A stretch of DNA of 64,000 bases from the NCBI RefSeq assembly GCF_008831285.2, contig NC_045144.1, positions 8,967,886 through 9,031,885 of the forward strand, written 5' to 3'. The notes beneath the pieces are model-generated. The model did not search any database, had not been told where the DNA came from, and saw nothing but the letters and a program-made list of their open reading frames with translations. The stretch's first letter is position 1. The number at the start of each line of letters is the position of its first letter. This document shows positions 23,667 through 30,711 of the stretch, piece by piece. The DNA comes from Nymphaea colorata. Lineage: Eukaryota > Streptophyta > Magnoliopsida > Nymphaeales > Nymphaeaceae. The position numbers and the translations under genes were made by a program.

Positions 23667-25398
23667 GCACATACATAGAAATGTTTAGAGTTTCTGGTAA
23701 TCTTTCCACAAATCTAACACTGTGAATGCATTTATAATGGTTTATCTGCTAAGAATATATACTTGAACTATTTTTTATGGTAAAGAATTGTGACGTCTTA
23801 CAATATCTTTATAAAAATATTACAAAAATATATATCTGCATGGAAATTTAGTGTAACAGGCATTGACTGTAACAAAATCAATCATGTATATCACACCCCT
23901 ATACTTACTTTCTTGAGTAAATAGACAAATATGATGAATATCAGTTCATCCTTAGTTGTCGTCTCAGTAATAGTGTGTAGATATGTGCCTGTTTAAGCTT
24001 ATGTTAGTACATCTGTGGATAAATACTAGTCTGAGCATTGGAGAGCCTAGGTGTTGCACATTTGCTAGCAAAAGGAGTTTCTTCCCTGATTTCAATTAAG
24101 AGCAGTCGCTGATTTTATTCTAGGGAAAATTCCCCATTTGGATCTCCTGGAATTTTAAAATTTCTTTCGTTGGCAAACACTGCAGGTAAAATATATAATT
24201 GCATTAAGACTGAGTGACTAGAGAATATATGACCTGGAGAAAGCTGATTTATTGTTAGTGATAAAGTCATTTTTCAAAATAGGCAGTTTCTTTTAATGTT
24301 CTTTTGGCATTTTATCCTCATTTAATTTTAAAAACTGCGAATATTAGTCACTTTGATACTAAGCTAGGACATGAAAAACCACTCTCTGCCTGTGGATGCT
24401 GCTAGGATCTTGTGATGCCTTGGTAACGGCTAATTCTTTTGTCATTGCAGTACTGTATTTGAAACTTTTCAGCACAATTGTTTTTGTCTGAGTAGATAGA
24501 TCCTACTCAAGATACCTGAAGGACCGTAGTTTGAGGTACATGGGCTTTCTCCTTTCTGGGTAGAAGTTAAGGAGTGGAGGTGCAAGAACGAAGTTCTGAA
24601 CCTTGACTAGCTTGCAAATAGTACTTTCTTGTTCATGGGTGCAGTTTTGTTTTCAACCAATCAGTGTTCATGTGCAAGCATTCGATGGTGATATTTACAG
24701 ATCCCGGTTGAAAGGATTTGAAATTCAACAAAAACGACAGAAAGTTTCCTATCATTTTGGCGCATTCCATGAAGATGACTGAGATGAAAACTATGTCCAA
24801 ATTTATTTGTTATTAATAAAAGAGCAATCAATTCACAGCATCTTCATGCATTTTCAAAACTCTTCGCTCTTATCCATTCTTATGGCATCTTCATGTATTT
24901 TCATACTCTTTAATGTAATCTATTCTCTTACTATTCTCCTGCAGGCACTCTCTAAGAGAATCCACTATGGAAAATTTGTAGCGGAAGCGAAGTTCCAGCA
25001 GTCACCAGCTGTTTACAAGGCTGCTATCCAGGCTAAAGTATGTTTTTTTCCTTATTCTTCAACACATGGAATGCTTTTCATTCCTTCAATGCGCTTCTTG
25101 TTTGTGACAGGACAGGGCTCAACTTATGCATTTGCTGACATATGAGGCTGTTGAAGCAGCAGTCAAAAAGCGAGTAGAAATGAAAGCCAAGATTTATGGT
25201 CAGGAAGTGAACTTGAATGGTTCAGCAGTAGATTCAAGTGGACAAGAAGTAGATGAAGATAACTTGAGCATCCAACCTAAAATTCATGAATCGAACTACA
25301 AGATCCAACCAAGCCTCGTTGCTGATCTGTATAGTGACTGGATTATGCCACTGACAAAGTTTGTTCAGGTGGAGTATTTGCTCAGGAGATTGGATTGA
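6367..25398 (+). CDS. Chorismate mutase, plastid type (AroQ, eukaryotic fold), six exons
   Basis: Converts chorismate to prephenate, the first committed step to Phe and Tyr, probably in plastids. Exons 6367-6539, 7251-7473, 7565-7651, 13828-13971, 24945-25037 and 25111-25398 join in frame with GT..AG borders to 335 residues, close to the usual plastid-isoform length. Residues 1-57 look like a transit peptide (few acidic residues, many S/T/R). The mature domain carries Arg77 in LESIRHSLIRQED (matches yeast Arg16), Arg214 and Lys225 in RIHYGKFVAEAKF (matching yeast Arg157 and Lys168), and a Gln at 326 where yeast has Glu246. It ends EYLLRRLD. Residue 324 is Phe (TKFVQVEY) where I would expect Glu. 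Introns 3 (6.2 kb) and 4 (11.0 kb) are inflated by retrotransposons. The isoform (CM1 or CM3-like) is not resolved. Confidence 0.93.
7251..7473 (+). CDS. Chorismate mutase exon 2
   Basis: Acceptor ATAACTGTAG|ACTGG, donor CACGCACAG|GTGCTC. It completes codon 58 and encodes residues to 132, including the N-terminal active-site helix with SLIRQEDSIIFGLLERA. Confidence 0.92.
7565..7651 (+). CDS. Chorismate mutase exon 3
   Basis: Twenty-nine codons (residues 133-161), starting VGRYKSPDEHPFF and ending LPPLQYPQ, a highly conserved stretch of plant chorismate mutase. Acceptor TTATCCAG|GTGG, donor CCCCAG|GTAACT. Intron 2 before it is only 91 bp. Confidence 0.93.
8279..8585 (-). repeat. 3' LTR of the old Copia
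   Basis: Paired with 13269-13576. Both begin TATTAGAATA and end TCTAGAATTTTAACA on the plus strand. The middle part, around 8370-8480, is clearly diverged between the two copies. Confidence 0.88.
8586..8598 (-). other. Polypurine tract of the old Copia
   Basis: Minus strand reads TTTGAGGGGAAG immediately before the 3' LTR, the plus-strand DNA primer position. Confidence 0.75.
8600..11250 (-). pseudogene. Copia pol (integrase, RT, RNase H), broken
   Basis: Integrase core at 11193-10906 (TFIDDCTRFVWIYFMK, then CSDSGGKY, then TPEQNVVAERKK), continued in another frame from 10952 and 10833. RT at 10177-9896 (WELA to KWVFKIKTKTDGSIERYKARLV) and 9867-8974 (YVDDMIITGDD intact). RNase H starts CDADFGG and continues after a frameshift to about 8600. 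At least four frame breaks make it non-functional. Confidence 0.85.
11973..12696 (-). pseudogene. Copia gag (UBN2-like), frameshifted
   Basis: Minus-strand pieces 12696-12400, 12396-12178 and 12233-11973 encode a Copia gag start (DGSNYVYWAEYMKAVLKG), the KDIWEYLKLMH segment, a LRSLRQ...CFVEFKQISDDL helix region and a C-terminal part with SLPSLVQAVSELMAEE. The pieces lie in different frames. A Cys-rich stretch (CAKCKECLECKKLE) lies in the middle of the gag, not in the usual place of a zinc knuckle. Confidence 0.7.
12961..13204. repeat. Tandem duplication (~122 bp) in the Copia leader
   Basis: TGCTGATAAACyCTTAAACAG begins at 12961 and again at 13083. Both copies continue through CATATCCGACC, AGATCTGAGTTCAA and GGCTGTGCAACATCAA. 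It lies between the primer site and gag. Confidence 0.75.
13257..13268 (-). other. Primer-binding site (initiator tRNA-Met)
   Basis: Minus strand reads TGGTATCAGAGC directly after the 5' LTR, complementary to the 3' end of plant initiator tRNA-Met. Confidence 0.88.
13269..13576 (-). repeat. 5' LTR of the old Copia
   Basis: Adjacent to the primer-binding site on its inner side and to the GATGA target duplication on its outer side. Confidence 0.88.
13828..13971 (+). CDS. Chorismate mutase exon 4
   Basis: Forty-eight codons (residues 162-209), starting VLHPVADTININ and ending AVCDTMCLQ. Acceptor TTTATAAG|GTTTTG, donor CTTCAG|GTGTGC. It lies 251 bp after the old Copia insertion of intron 3. Confidence 0.93.
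13972..15572. other. Intron 4 of chorismate mutase, part not in the duplicated segment
   Basis: AT-rich intron sequence without a gene. It includes the tandem duplication at 14847-15160. Confidence 0.55.
14847..15160. repeat. 157-bp tandem duplication followed by a CT microsatellite
   Basis: AATGGTGCAGAAGyAAAAGC starts at 14847 and at 15004. Both copies run to CCCATAGCTTCC with about ten differences. The second copy is followed by (CT)n to about 15182. Confidence 0.8.
17078..17119. repeat. (TA)n microsatellite, about 21 units
   Basis: Pure TA run inside segment A. The matching run in segment B (33727-33840) is about 57 units. Confidence 0.9.
17328..17332. repeat. Target-site duplication GTTAG (left)
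   Basis: Same five bases occur at 22061-22065, and only once at the empty site in segment B. Confidence 0.93.
17333..17588 (-). repeat. 3' LTR of the young Copia
   Basis: Plus strand starts TGTAGAAACACG and ends ACATACTTCAACA. Identical in sequence to 21805-22060 on direct reading. Confidence 0.95.
17583..20984 (-). CDS. Copia pol polyprotein (protease, integrase, RT, RNase H), intact
   Basis: From the first in-frame ATG (20984) the product is 1133 residues; the frame is open back to 21149 without an ATG. Numbering from that ATG: aspartic protease DSGA 21-24; integrase HHCC zinc site His158, His163, Cys187, Cys190; DDE residues Asp217 (HSDVWGP), Asp280 (RSDNAREY), Glu316 (NGVAERKNR). RT has LDVKNAFLNGD and YVDD at 810-813. 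RNase H has Asp976/Asp978, Glu1017 and Asp1053. The frame runs through the polypurine tract and stops inside the 3' LTR (TGTTGA). Three GPSSEVHEQ copies lie in the integrase-RT linker (478-507). No nonsense or frameshift is present. The gag that would normally precede it is absent. Confidence 0.93.
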   Translation of the reverse strand: MAASSSIDVMADCRMGEWIIDSGATHHMTGDPKVFHGYKLSSGKDRVSLADGSSISVAGKGSLPLLNKFLVHNALHVPHIPLNLLSVSKITKELNCELIFSADRCVMQDLVTGKRIGIGLASDGLYRLPMRAAQALMTAVSQATKNREDSLQLLLRWHERLGHLPFGLLRQLFPDICSRLDMTMVSCDVCHLAKHVRASYPLSSHRSNEVFAMIHSDVWGPAGIPSCHGFQYFITFIDDYSRNTIVYLLKDRSEVPTVIETFIAYVETQYGASVKTFRSDNAREYMCQSVDSFFRKKGIVHETSCSYTPPQNGVAERKNRQLLNMTRALLFQRHVPKKYWGDAVLTSAYLINRLPSRVLNGKTPHSLLPGTREPFSLPLRVFGCVCFIHNHSPHIKKLDPRSIKGIFLGYSPTQKGYKCRDPSTGRAYVTKDVTFLEHVSYFGENPLQGEYSMSREEYSPSQEIQFTDFLDYRRDSVGPSSEVHEQEKNGPSSEVHEQGPSSEVHEQEKNGECSTEAEEKCNRLFGQVYSRRRVCTDEMTGGENSTPNPISPSLDDPSRAQKQPVEEEIQTVAASEELPIALRKGVRSCTQHPIGNFVSYSRLSKDYKCFVSSLSLTMIPRNVAEAQSDPKWTYAMQEEMEALRRNMTWEVVKIPEAAHLVGSKWVYTIKYKPDGSVERYKARLVAKGFSQKYGIDYLETFAPVAKMKTVRVIISLAVMKEWKMYQLDVKNAFLNGDLEEEVYMCMPPGYEEPGKCCKLRKALYGLKQSPRAWFERLRLVMRQCGYHQGNGDHTLFVKRNKQKVTILLVYVDDMIVTGDDEDEIMKLKKLLAIEFDLKDLGKLKYFLGIEIARSGTSLVLNQRKYTLDLLKETGKLGCRPASTPLDAGHKLSLRDGEPLCEEAKRRYQCLVGKLIYLTLTRPDITFAVNVMSQFMHAPTDAHLKAVDRILCYLKRNPGKGLLYVKQDTLGIEGYSDADWAGCIDTRRSTSGYCIYLGGNLIVWRSKRQDVCSRSSAEAEYRAVAMGVSELLWLKVLLTDIGIKVEEPMKMYCDNKSAINLANNPVLHDRTKHVEIDRHFIRERIDAKELILPYMRSEDQTADVLTKALSSTSFERNVSKLGMFDMYAQLEGEC
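17589..17600 (-). other. Polypurine tract of the young Copia
   Basis: Minus strand CTTGAGGGGGAG abuts the 3' LTR. It is also translated as the last residues of pol (LEGEC). Confidence 0.88.
21479..21745 (-). repeat. GCC/GGC trinucleotide-rich tract in place of gag
   Basis: Dense imperfect GGC/GGT/GCA triplets on the plus strand (GCC on the element strand), strongest from about 21580 to 21720. All frames stay open through it and encode low-complexity Ala, Gly or Arg/His/Cys runs. I consider these frames compositional artefacts, although one minus frame (22044-21313) begins in the LTR. Confidence 0.85.
21793..21804 (-). other. Primer-binding site (initiator tRNA-Met) of the young Copia
   Basis: Minus strand TGGTATCAGAGC with no spacer after the 5' LTR. 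Confidence 0.92.
21805..22060 (-). repeat. 5' LTR of the young Copia
   Basis: 256 bp, identical to the other LTR. Followed on the outer side by the GTTAG target duplication. Confidence 0.95.
22061..22065. repeat. Target-site duplication GTTAG (right)
   Basis: Right copy of the 5-bp duplication. The relic Copia RT frame resumes immediately after it (AAATGCTTTCC). Confidence 0.93.
22430..22505. repeat. (TG)n/(TA)n mixed microsatellite
   Basis: TGTG runs with TATATA interruptions inside segment A. The counterpart in segment B is a longer GT run at 34372-34402. Confidence 0.8.
23605..23666. repeat. (TA)n microsatellite, expanded in segment A
   Basis: About 60 bp of TA repeats following GGAAGAGGAAGA. 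Segment B has only about 16 bp at the same place (35541-35556). Confidence 0.9.
24945..25037 (+). CDS. Chorismate mutase exon 5 (catalytic Arg/Lys helix)
   Basis: Thirty-one codons (residues 210-240), with RIHYGKFVAEAKF holding catalytic Arg214 and Lys225. Acceptor CTCCTGCAG|GCACTC, donor GCTAAA|GTATGT. The duplicated segment A ends about 138 bp upstream. Confidence 0.94.
25111..25398 (+). CDS. Chorismate mutase exon 6 (C-terminus)
   Basis: Residues 241-335 and the TGA stop. Acceptor GTGACAG|GACAGG after a 73-bp intron. It contains KKRVEMKAKIYGQEV, an acidic variable loop and the terminal DWIMPLTKFVQVEYLL motif. Confidence 0.93.
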   Translation, partial: DRAQLMHLLTYEAVEAAVKKRVEMKAKIYGQEVNLNGSAVDSSGQEVDEDNLSIQPKIHESNYKIQPSLVADLYSDWIMPLTKFVQVEYLLRRLD

Positions 25399-25860
25399 GA
25401 AGCAGCGTGGATTTCTAATCATGGATCCAAATGAGTTGTTTGCCTGAGAGCATAACCTGTACTAGTGGAATCTCAGTGCTGCCACATGAAATGCAGAAAT
25501 TTCTCAAGTGATTTTTTTGTTCTGATCACTCTTTCCAGTTCCGTTGTGGAGGATTAATACATTTCATCATCAGTGGAATAGCGGAATACAAGAAATTTCA
25601 GTGGTCTATTTGTTAGTGGTCAAAAAATTTATTTGGCTGTTCACATGTGTAATTTGGATTTGCAACGTCTTATTTTATATCTCCAAAGAAACAAGTTTTT
25701 TCCTACGACTGCATTTTGATGTGGGTTGGAAGTATGAATTAAAAAAGTTTATTTGTTGGTGCTTTCTGAAGAAACTTCATTCATACGGGAGTGCTCAATC
25801 CAAAGAACCATCGCTAATGCTAAGTGCTTATGAGGCTATAGCCTAACAATTCAATGTTAA
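25399..25860 (+). other. Presumed 3' UTR and flank of chorismate mutase
   Basis: Sequence after the TGA stop, T-rich and without repeats. No clear canonical AATAAA was found, so the transcript end is not fixed. Confidence 0.4.
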
Positions 25861-26449
25861 CCTTTGATTTTTTGCATGGAAAATTGCAAATACCATTAAT
25901 GCGCCACCTAGACCTGGGCGTTGTGCTTGCTCGACCGATGTTCGAAACCGAGCTTGGGCCCGAAACTCGAGCCCTGGCTCGGCCCAGTTACAATAAAAAA
26001 AATATTCTTTTTAATTCTAAAATAAATTTATAATAAAATATAACCAGGTTTTTGCTGGGGCATCCATAGCGACTCGATACATTACCGGGTCAGGTACCCG
26101 GCTCAATGCCCAGGTTTAGGGCCACCTATATGGCCCGTTAAATATTTGAATCCCCAATTTCAACAGTCTCGGCAGATTCTTGGCAACTATGTTTTCTGGT
26201 GGAAATTCATAAGGCCTTGTTTGATAAGTAGGTAAAAATTTTTATTGCGATTTGACTTGCTTTTTTTTCTTATTTTTATGTAAAGGTTCTTTGGTTCTTT
26301 CCTCTTTCAAGAGGGAAAAACTTTTTATGAACTCAACCACCTCTTCCCCTAGTTCCCAAGCTCGACCATAACTTTTTGGCACCCCTCTTAACTTCTTCTC
26401 GTTGTCCATGAACTCCTTAACTCTCACCGTCTCCCTAAGATTCGGTTGA
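25861..26449. other. Intergenic, unclassified
   Basis: Contains GC-biased motifs (GGCTCGGCCCAG, CCCGGCTCAATGCCC) and a GGCCTTGTTTGATAA motif near 26211 of a kind often found at hAT-type MITE ends. No element could be delimited. Confidence 0.35.
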
Positions 26450-27239
26450 CCTAGACCTAGCCCGAGTCCACCAAGTCAACCCCTAGCCTACCCCAACTCA
26501 TCATAACTCACACACCTATACCGAGTTAGCCCAGACCACACTCATTTCCCCACTAAGCTCCTGCCTTCCCTCCGAGCTTAGCCCCCTTACCTTGGAGTCC
26601 CGTAGCTAGGTTCTCTCCAAGGGTCCAGTCTATGTGGGCGCTCTTCTTCCTAGCGCCGAACCTCTGCTTACATCTTCCATATCCCCATCTAGGCAGGTCG
26701 TCAGCCCTTCGCTCTCACCTTCATCGTCGGCCAGGTGGGCTGGCTTCCTCCAGCATCGCTACTTCCCTTGGCCAGATGGGCCGAGCACCATAGGCCTCTG
26801 CACCTCCATCGGCAACTCTCCTTCGCGGCATCCCCATAGTCCCTGGAGGCGCCATCGGCGACACCCTCAGCCAGGCGGGCCGAACCCCTCCGTTGCGCCA
26901 TCGGCCAGGCGGGCAGAGACTCACGTATCATCGCCGACCACAGCCAGGTGGGCGGCTTCCGTCCGTCGGCAGATCATCACCATCCTCGGTCAGGCGGACC
27001 GAGCCATTCCACCCTCTCCGCCAGAGTGCGTCGTTAGTCCACGGTAGTAGGTTAGAGTCTTGTTTTACCTTGTTTTGTTGTTGTTTGAGTGTCAGGCTGG
27101 GATCCTGTTCGGTGTAGTTGTCTTGTAATATGAGTTTGTTTAGTTAGGTTTCAGTTTTAGGCTCCCCCTAGAGGTTTTGGGTAGAGGATTCGGCTTAGAG
27201 TAGTGATTTCATTGGCTCTAGGTTTGGTGGTCCTCAACA
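26450..27239 (+). repeat. GC-rich LTR-like or leader sequence with repeated GGCCAGGYGGGCC motif
   Basis: Ends CCTCAACA directly before a primer-binding site, as an LTR would. Six degenerate copies of GGCCAGGyGGGCcGA lie near 26719, 26770, 26868, 26901, 26941 and 26988. T-rich sequence and a polyadenylation-like region follow (27060-27160). I found no second copy downstream, so an LTR is inferred and not shown. Confidence 0.45.
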
Positions 27240-27241
27240 AT

Positions 27242-27254
27242 TGGTATCAGAGCC
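27242..27254 (+). other. Primer-binding site (initiator tRNA-Met)
   Basis: TGGTATCAGAGCC follows the CAACA end. A second partial match, TTGGTATCAGAGAAGC, occurs near 27330. The match marks a reverse-transcribing element: an LTR retrotransposon, or possibly an endogenous pararetrovirus, since these use the same tRNA. Confidence 0.72.
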
Positions 27255-27420
27255 AGGTTGGGGAATTCAGCCATCAATACAGGTGGCGTCTGAGCGTCAG
27301 TTGTACCGATGGTTACCAACTCAGCAGTTGGTATCAGAGAAGCCCGGGGCATCAGTCAGTTTTGTAGTTTCAGTTTTTCTTTATAGTTGCTTTTGATTTT
27401 CGGCAGTAGAATTGCAGCCA

Positions 27421-27780
27421 TGCCTCCATGGGATAGTGAAGACTCGAGCAACGAGTCATCCCAGAGTCAATACTCGGAAGACAACGAGTCTTATGGGCCG
27501 TATGAGGACTACTCTGACAACGAGGTCTACAGCCCATACCCGGACGAAGATTCAGAGGCTCCAGACAAGTACAGCCAGCAGGAGGAAGATGATTTAGATT
27601 TGTCATCCAATCTAGTGATGACCTAGATAAGGAACCGACTGAGGAGTCTGAAGAAGATTCTACCAAGGAAGAGTTGGAAGAGCAAGGAGACAACGACAAG
27701 GAGCGGCCTTTTAACAATAAAGATGATGATCCTCCCCCTCCAACTTCACAAGCTCCCAGTCCAGTGCAGCTGAGCGGCAT
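27421..27780 (+). pseudogene. Acidic Ser/Glu/Asp/Tyr-rich ORF of an unclassified retroelement, one frameshift
   Basis: Starts MPPWDSEDSSNESSQSQYSE, about 170 bp after the primer site, and stays open to 27626 (68 residues). The same acidic composition continues in another frame (SSDDLDKEPTEESEEDSTKE) to PSPVQLSGMS, implying one frameshift in a longer acidic protein of about 120 residues. No domain is recognised. By position it may be the N-terminus of a gag-like or first ORF. Confidence 0.45.
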
Positions 27781-28335
27781 GAGTTGAACTACTACAACCT
27801 GTCGGGAAACACTTCAGAACCAAGTGGTTACGAGAACCACTATAGGAGTACCAGCATCATCAAGTCAAACAGCCCTCGTGACCACCAGAGTTACAGTCCC
27901 AGACACATAGAGTAGAACATCGTTCTCTACGCTTTCAAGGAAGGCCAGTTCGCGTACAAATGGATCCTGTGGCAAGGATCGGAAGTCACCCAAGGCTCTC
28001 AATGGAGATATATACTCGGTAGGTCAAATTTCGAATGCGAGGTGCGCATCCGAGACTTAGGGCTAGAAGATTACCATTTTCAGATAAGGATGAACCCGCA
28101 AAGCCAAGTCTTATGATCACCAATATTGCCCAAGGAGGAAGCTCGGAGTAGTTGGATGAGTGGTGCAATCGCAACAGACCATGCGTATCTGCCCGGGAGA
28201 GGTAATTAAGGCCAGAAACTGAGAGTGCCACTATGCTCTGGCAGTAGAACCCCCTCAAATGAGCCCTACAGATAGTGAAAGCCCGTAAGCCCACGCAGGG
28301 AGACGCGTTATAGCCCAGCTCATGACTCCAGACCT
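27781..28335 (+). pseudogene. Decayed coding-like stretch of the same unit
   Basis: A frame with few stops reads YNLSGNTSEPSGYENHY, then after a stop FKEGQFAYKWILWQGSE and QWRYILGRSNFECEVRIRD to DYHFQIRMNPQS. The residue pattern looks like a real folded protein, not chance. I do not recognise the family. Confidence 0.35.
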
Positions 28336-29270
28336 GTGACGTCTTACTCCAGCGAGCCAAGCCCAGTAGACCGGGCAGCGGCCATGTCCTACCAGGTGCA
28401 ACACATGAACGAGGCACGCAGTCCGCCTCGGCTAACCCTGGAACAGAGGGGCGGGTCGACAATGCCGCAGGGTAAGACGCAAGCAATGGTGGTTGAACTA
28501 TCTCTCCGCAGTATTCGACAATCTGAAGAACATAGCAGCTCACCCGTGGGAGCACAAAAACAACAGGAGAAAGGGAGTCCATCATAACCGGAACCTACAA
28601 GCAAACCGAAGAAAACCAGTGATGCTCGAGCCTATCGGCGTGTATATACCAACCAACCGGAGAGGCTCAACATGTCGTACCCACAACGAGCAGCCTTGAG
28701 ATTAGGACTCGGTCACAACCGATCGAAGGTAGCAAGCCCAGGAAGATCGAAGATGCTCGGGCCTATCGACGAGCATATGCCAACCCGCAGGTGAGCAACC
28801 CCCTGACCATGCCTGCAAGAATTAGTCCTGAAGCAAGCTCATAGCCGCAACCAACGAAGGTATACAAACCAAAGAAGATCGGGAATGCTAAAGCTTACCG
28901 GCGAATATATAGCAACACCTTTGCAGACCGCTCTAAGCTTGGAACCGCCATGAGATCCCAGTGAAGAATGAGTCATCCACAGCAAGAAGTAACCGACAAG
29001 GTAAGGAGGACAGGGAATGCCAAGGCTTATCGGCAAATGTTTACCAACAATACAAGGAGCGTTAGCCTGAGCCAAAGGGAATCGATAATTGCCCTCAACA
29101 AGAAGGACAGACCGGCAGAGCTTGAGCAAACCAGCCAGGCGGAATCATGGGCTTCATCCGATTGGATGAGGGAAGTCGACCGCGTATGCCAGAGCCCCGA
29201 TCAACTCGTGGGTGATGTGGAGATAGCGGCGGTGGAAAGCTGCAACAACCCAAGGGATCACAACTCTTAG
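28336..29270 (+). pseudogene. Repeat-protein region with four KPKKxxNAKAYRR-type units
   Basis: Four units of about 131-133 bp are centred on GCyTAyCGGC near 28630, 28761, 28892 and 29025. They encode KPKKTSDARAYRRVYTN, KPRKIEDARAYRRAYAN, KPKKIGNAKAYRRIYSN and KVRRTGNAKAYRQMFTN. Spacers differ, and the units lie in different frames because of small indels; an original 132-bp (44-codon) unit is likely. The last unit leads into an open stretch with AESWASSDWMREVDRVCQ. Strongly basic repeats suggest nucleic-acid binding, which is inference only. Confidence 0.5.
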
Positions 29271-29388
29271 GCAACTTCCTAAGGAGGGTGGACGTAGTCA
29301 ACAACCCGAGAAGGCTGCGGCAAGAAGTGGGAAGGAGGCCCTACAAAAGCAGGCATTGGAAAAGATTGGCGTAGGAAAGAGCTAGAAC

Positions 29389-30710
29389 TTGGAAGATGAG
29401 TCACTTCCAAGCAAGGAACTAGCCACACGGTTAGGTACAGCCAGGCTGCTCCCAACAACTTGGCTGGAACCCGAACCCATTCCCTTGGAAGAAATCCTAC
29501 TGGCAAGCATGAGTATAGCAGCCAGTTCGGACCCCTCCCCAGGACACCGATCAGCCCCTATCCAGGCAGTCGAACAAAACCGGAACTTGCTCATGGACTC
29601 GACAAGCAAGAGCCTACTGCCAGGTGAAGAAGGAAGGCAATGGCCAACACCGGTCTTCCTCGAAATGCAGGCAAAGTCCAAGGAGGTTGGCGCTACACAA
29701 GCCAAAGGAGTAGCCAAGGCTTCGGATGTGGGCCCAGGCAAGGAGCCCCCCGCCCTGTCTACACAAGGGCCTTGTAAGAGAAAACCCACACCACTATGGG
29801 CGCTCGGTCAAGGGTAGAGAGCACTGTGCACAACGGAAGCATGGGCAAATATAGTGATGGTATCCGACAGAAGGAGAGAGCAATGAAGGGCAGAGAGCTA
29901 CGCAAACTCCGAACAACAGGAAGGACATCAGGGTCACTGTTAGGAAAACTCCTTCGTGACTATGGTCCCAAGCCGAGAGAGGAGCAAATGGAATTGTTAG
30001 AAATTAGGCCAGCTAGGAGGATAACTCAAGTCTACTCAAGAGGGCCAAGGAAAGTGTTTCTTCAAGGGAAGACTTCCATTGAACTCCTACCGAGAGACTA
30101 CGGTCCAATCCGTAGAAGAGAAGATCTAGTGGGTGAAAACAAGGAAGGTCGGATCTACCCCAAGGAGGACCTAGTAAGAGCTTGGGGTCAAGTTCTTTGT
30201 AAGGAGGGTAGACTATTGCAAACCTATTCTAGGCCCAGTCGAGAGCCGACGACAGAATGGCCGAGGCTGGTTGGGAACGCTCCAAAGGAGCGCAACAGGG
30301 GCCTTAGCCACAGCAGGAAAGGGCTAAAGTTAGTGGCGAAACAAGAAGAACTCGAGCCGAAGGAGGCTGCAGCCCAACGCGCGGCCATAGAGGGCCGGCA
30401 GCTGAAGTAAGATGGCCCGCACTAGGCCATAGGCACCCTGAGAGGTTCGGCAGAGCAAGGCCGAACAAAGAGTAAGGAGACCGCAATAGGACTTGCGGCC
30501 GTGGAAGGACGCCGCCTGAAGAAAAGAAACCTGAGCCTCAACCGAGAGGATAGAGGGTGGCTGTCCGAGAAGGACCACCCTGGTGGGGTCAGCATTGGAG
30601 CAGTAGACCTGGTCAGGCTGAGGCCGACATCCCAAGACAAAGCACCAAGCAACCACCACAGGTCGGAACGAGCAACGTCAACTAGGTGCGACCTTAGGGC
30701 TGACGTCTGA
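29389..30710 (+). pseudogene. Coding-like remainder of the unclassified unit
   Basis: Open frames 29389-29817 (142 aa, starting MEDESLPSKELATRLG) and 29796-30410 (204 aa, with LLRDYGPKPREEQ and LPRDYGPIRRREDL) overlap in different frames. Two AAxEGRxLK motifs (AAIEGRQLK at 30382, AAVEGRRLK at 30497) show another internal duplication. Composition is rich in A, G and C, with long purine stretches, unlike the AT-rich flanks. No reverse transcriptase, integrase or protease motif is visible. The unit ends abruptly at the tandem array at 30712. Confidence 0.4.
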
Positions 30711-30711
30711 C

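Larger units (their letters stand above)
15573..24806 (+). repeat. Segment A: intronic copy of a duplicated block
   Basis: Matches 30712-36716 (segment B) nearly end to end in the same orientation, apart from the Copia at 17333-22060, one target-site copy and microsatellite length differences. The match starts near CACACTGTTAAGCAAAAATG and ends at CTATGTCCAAATTTAT. By eye, differences run at about one in twenty in sampled stretches. It contains a decayed sense-strand Copia. Confidence 0.85.
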
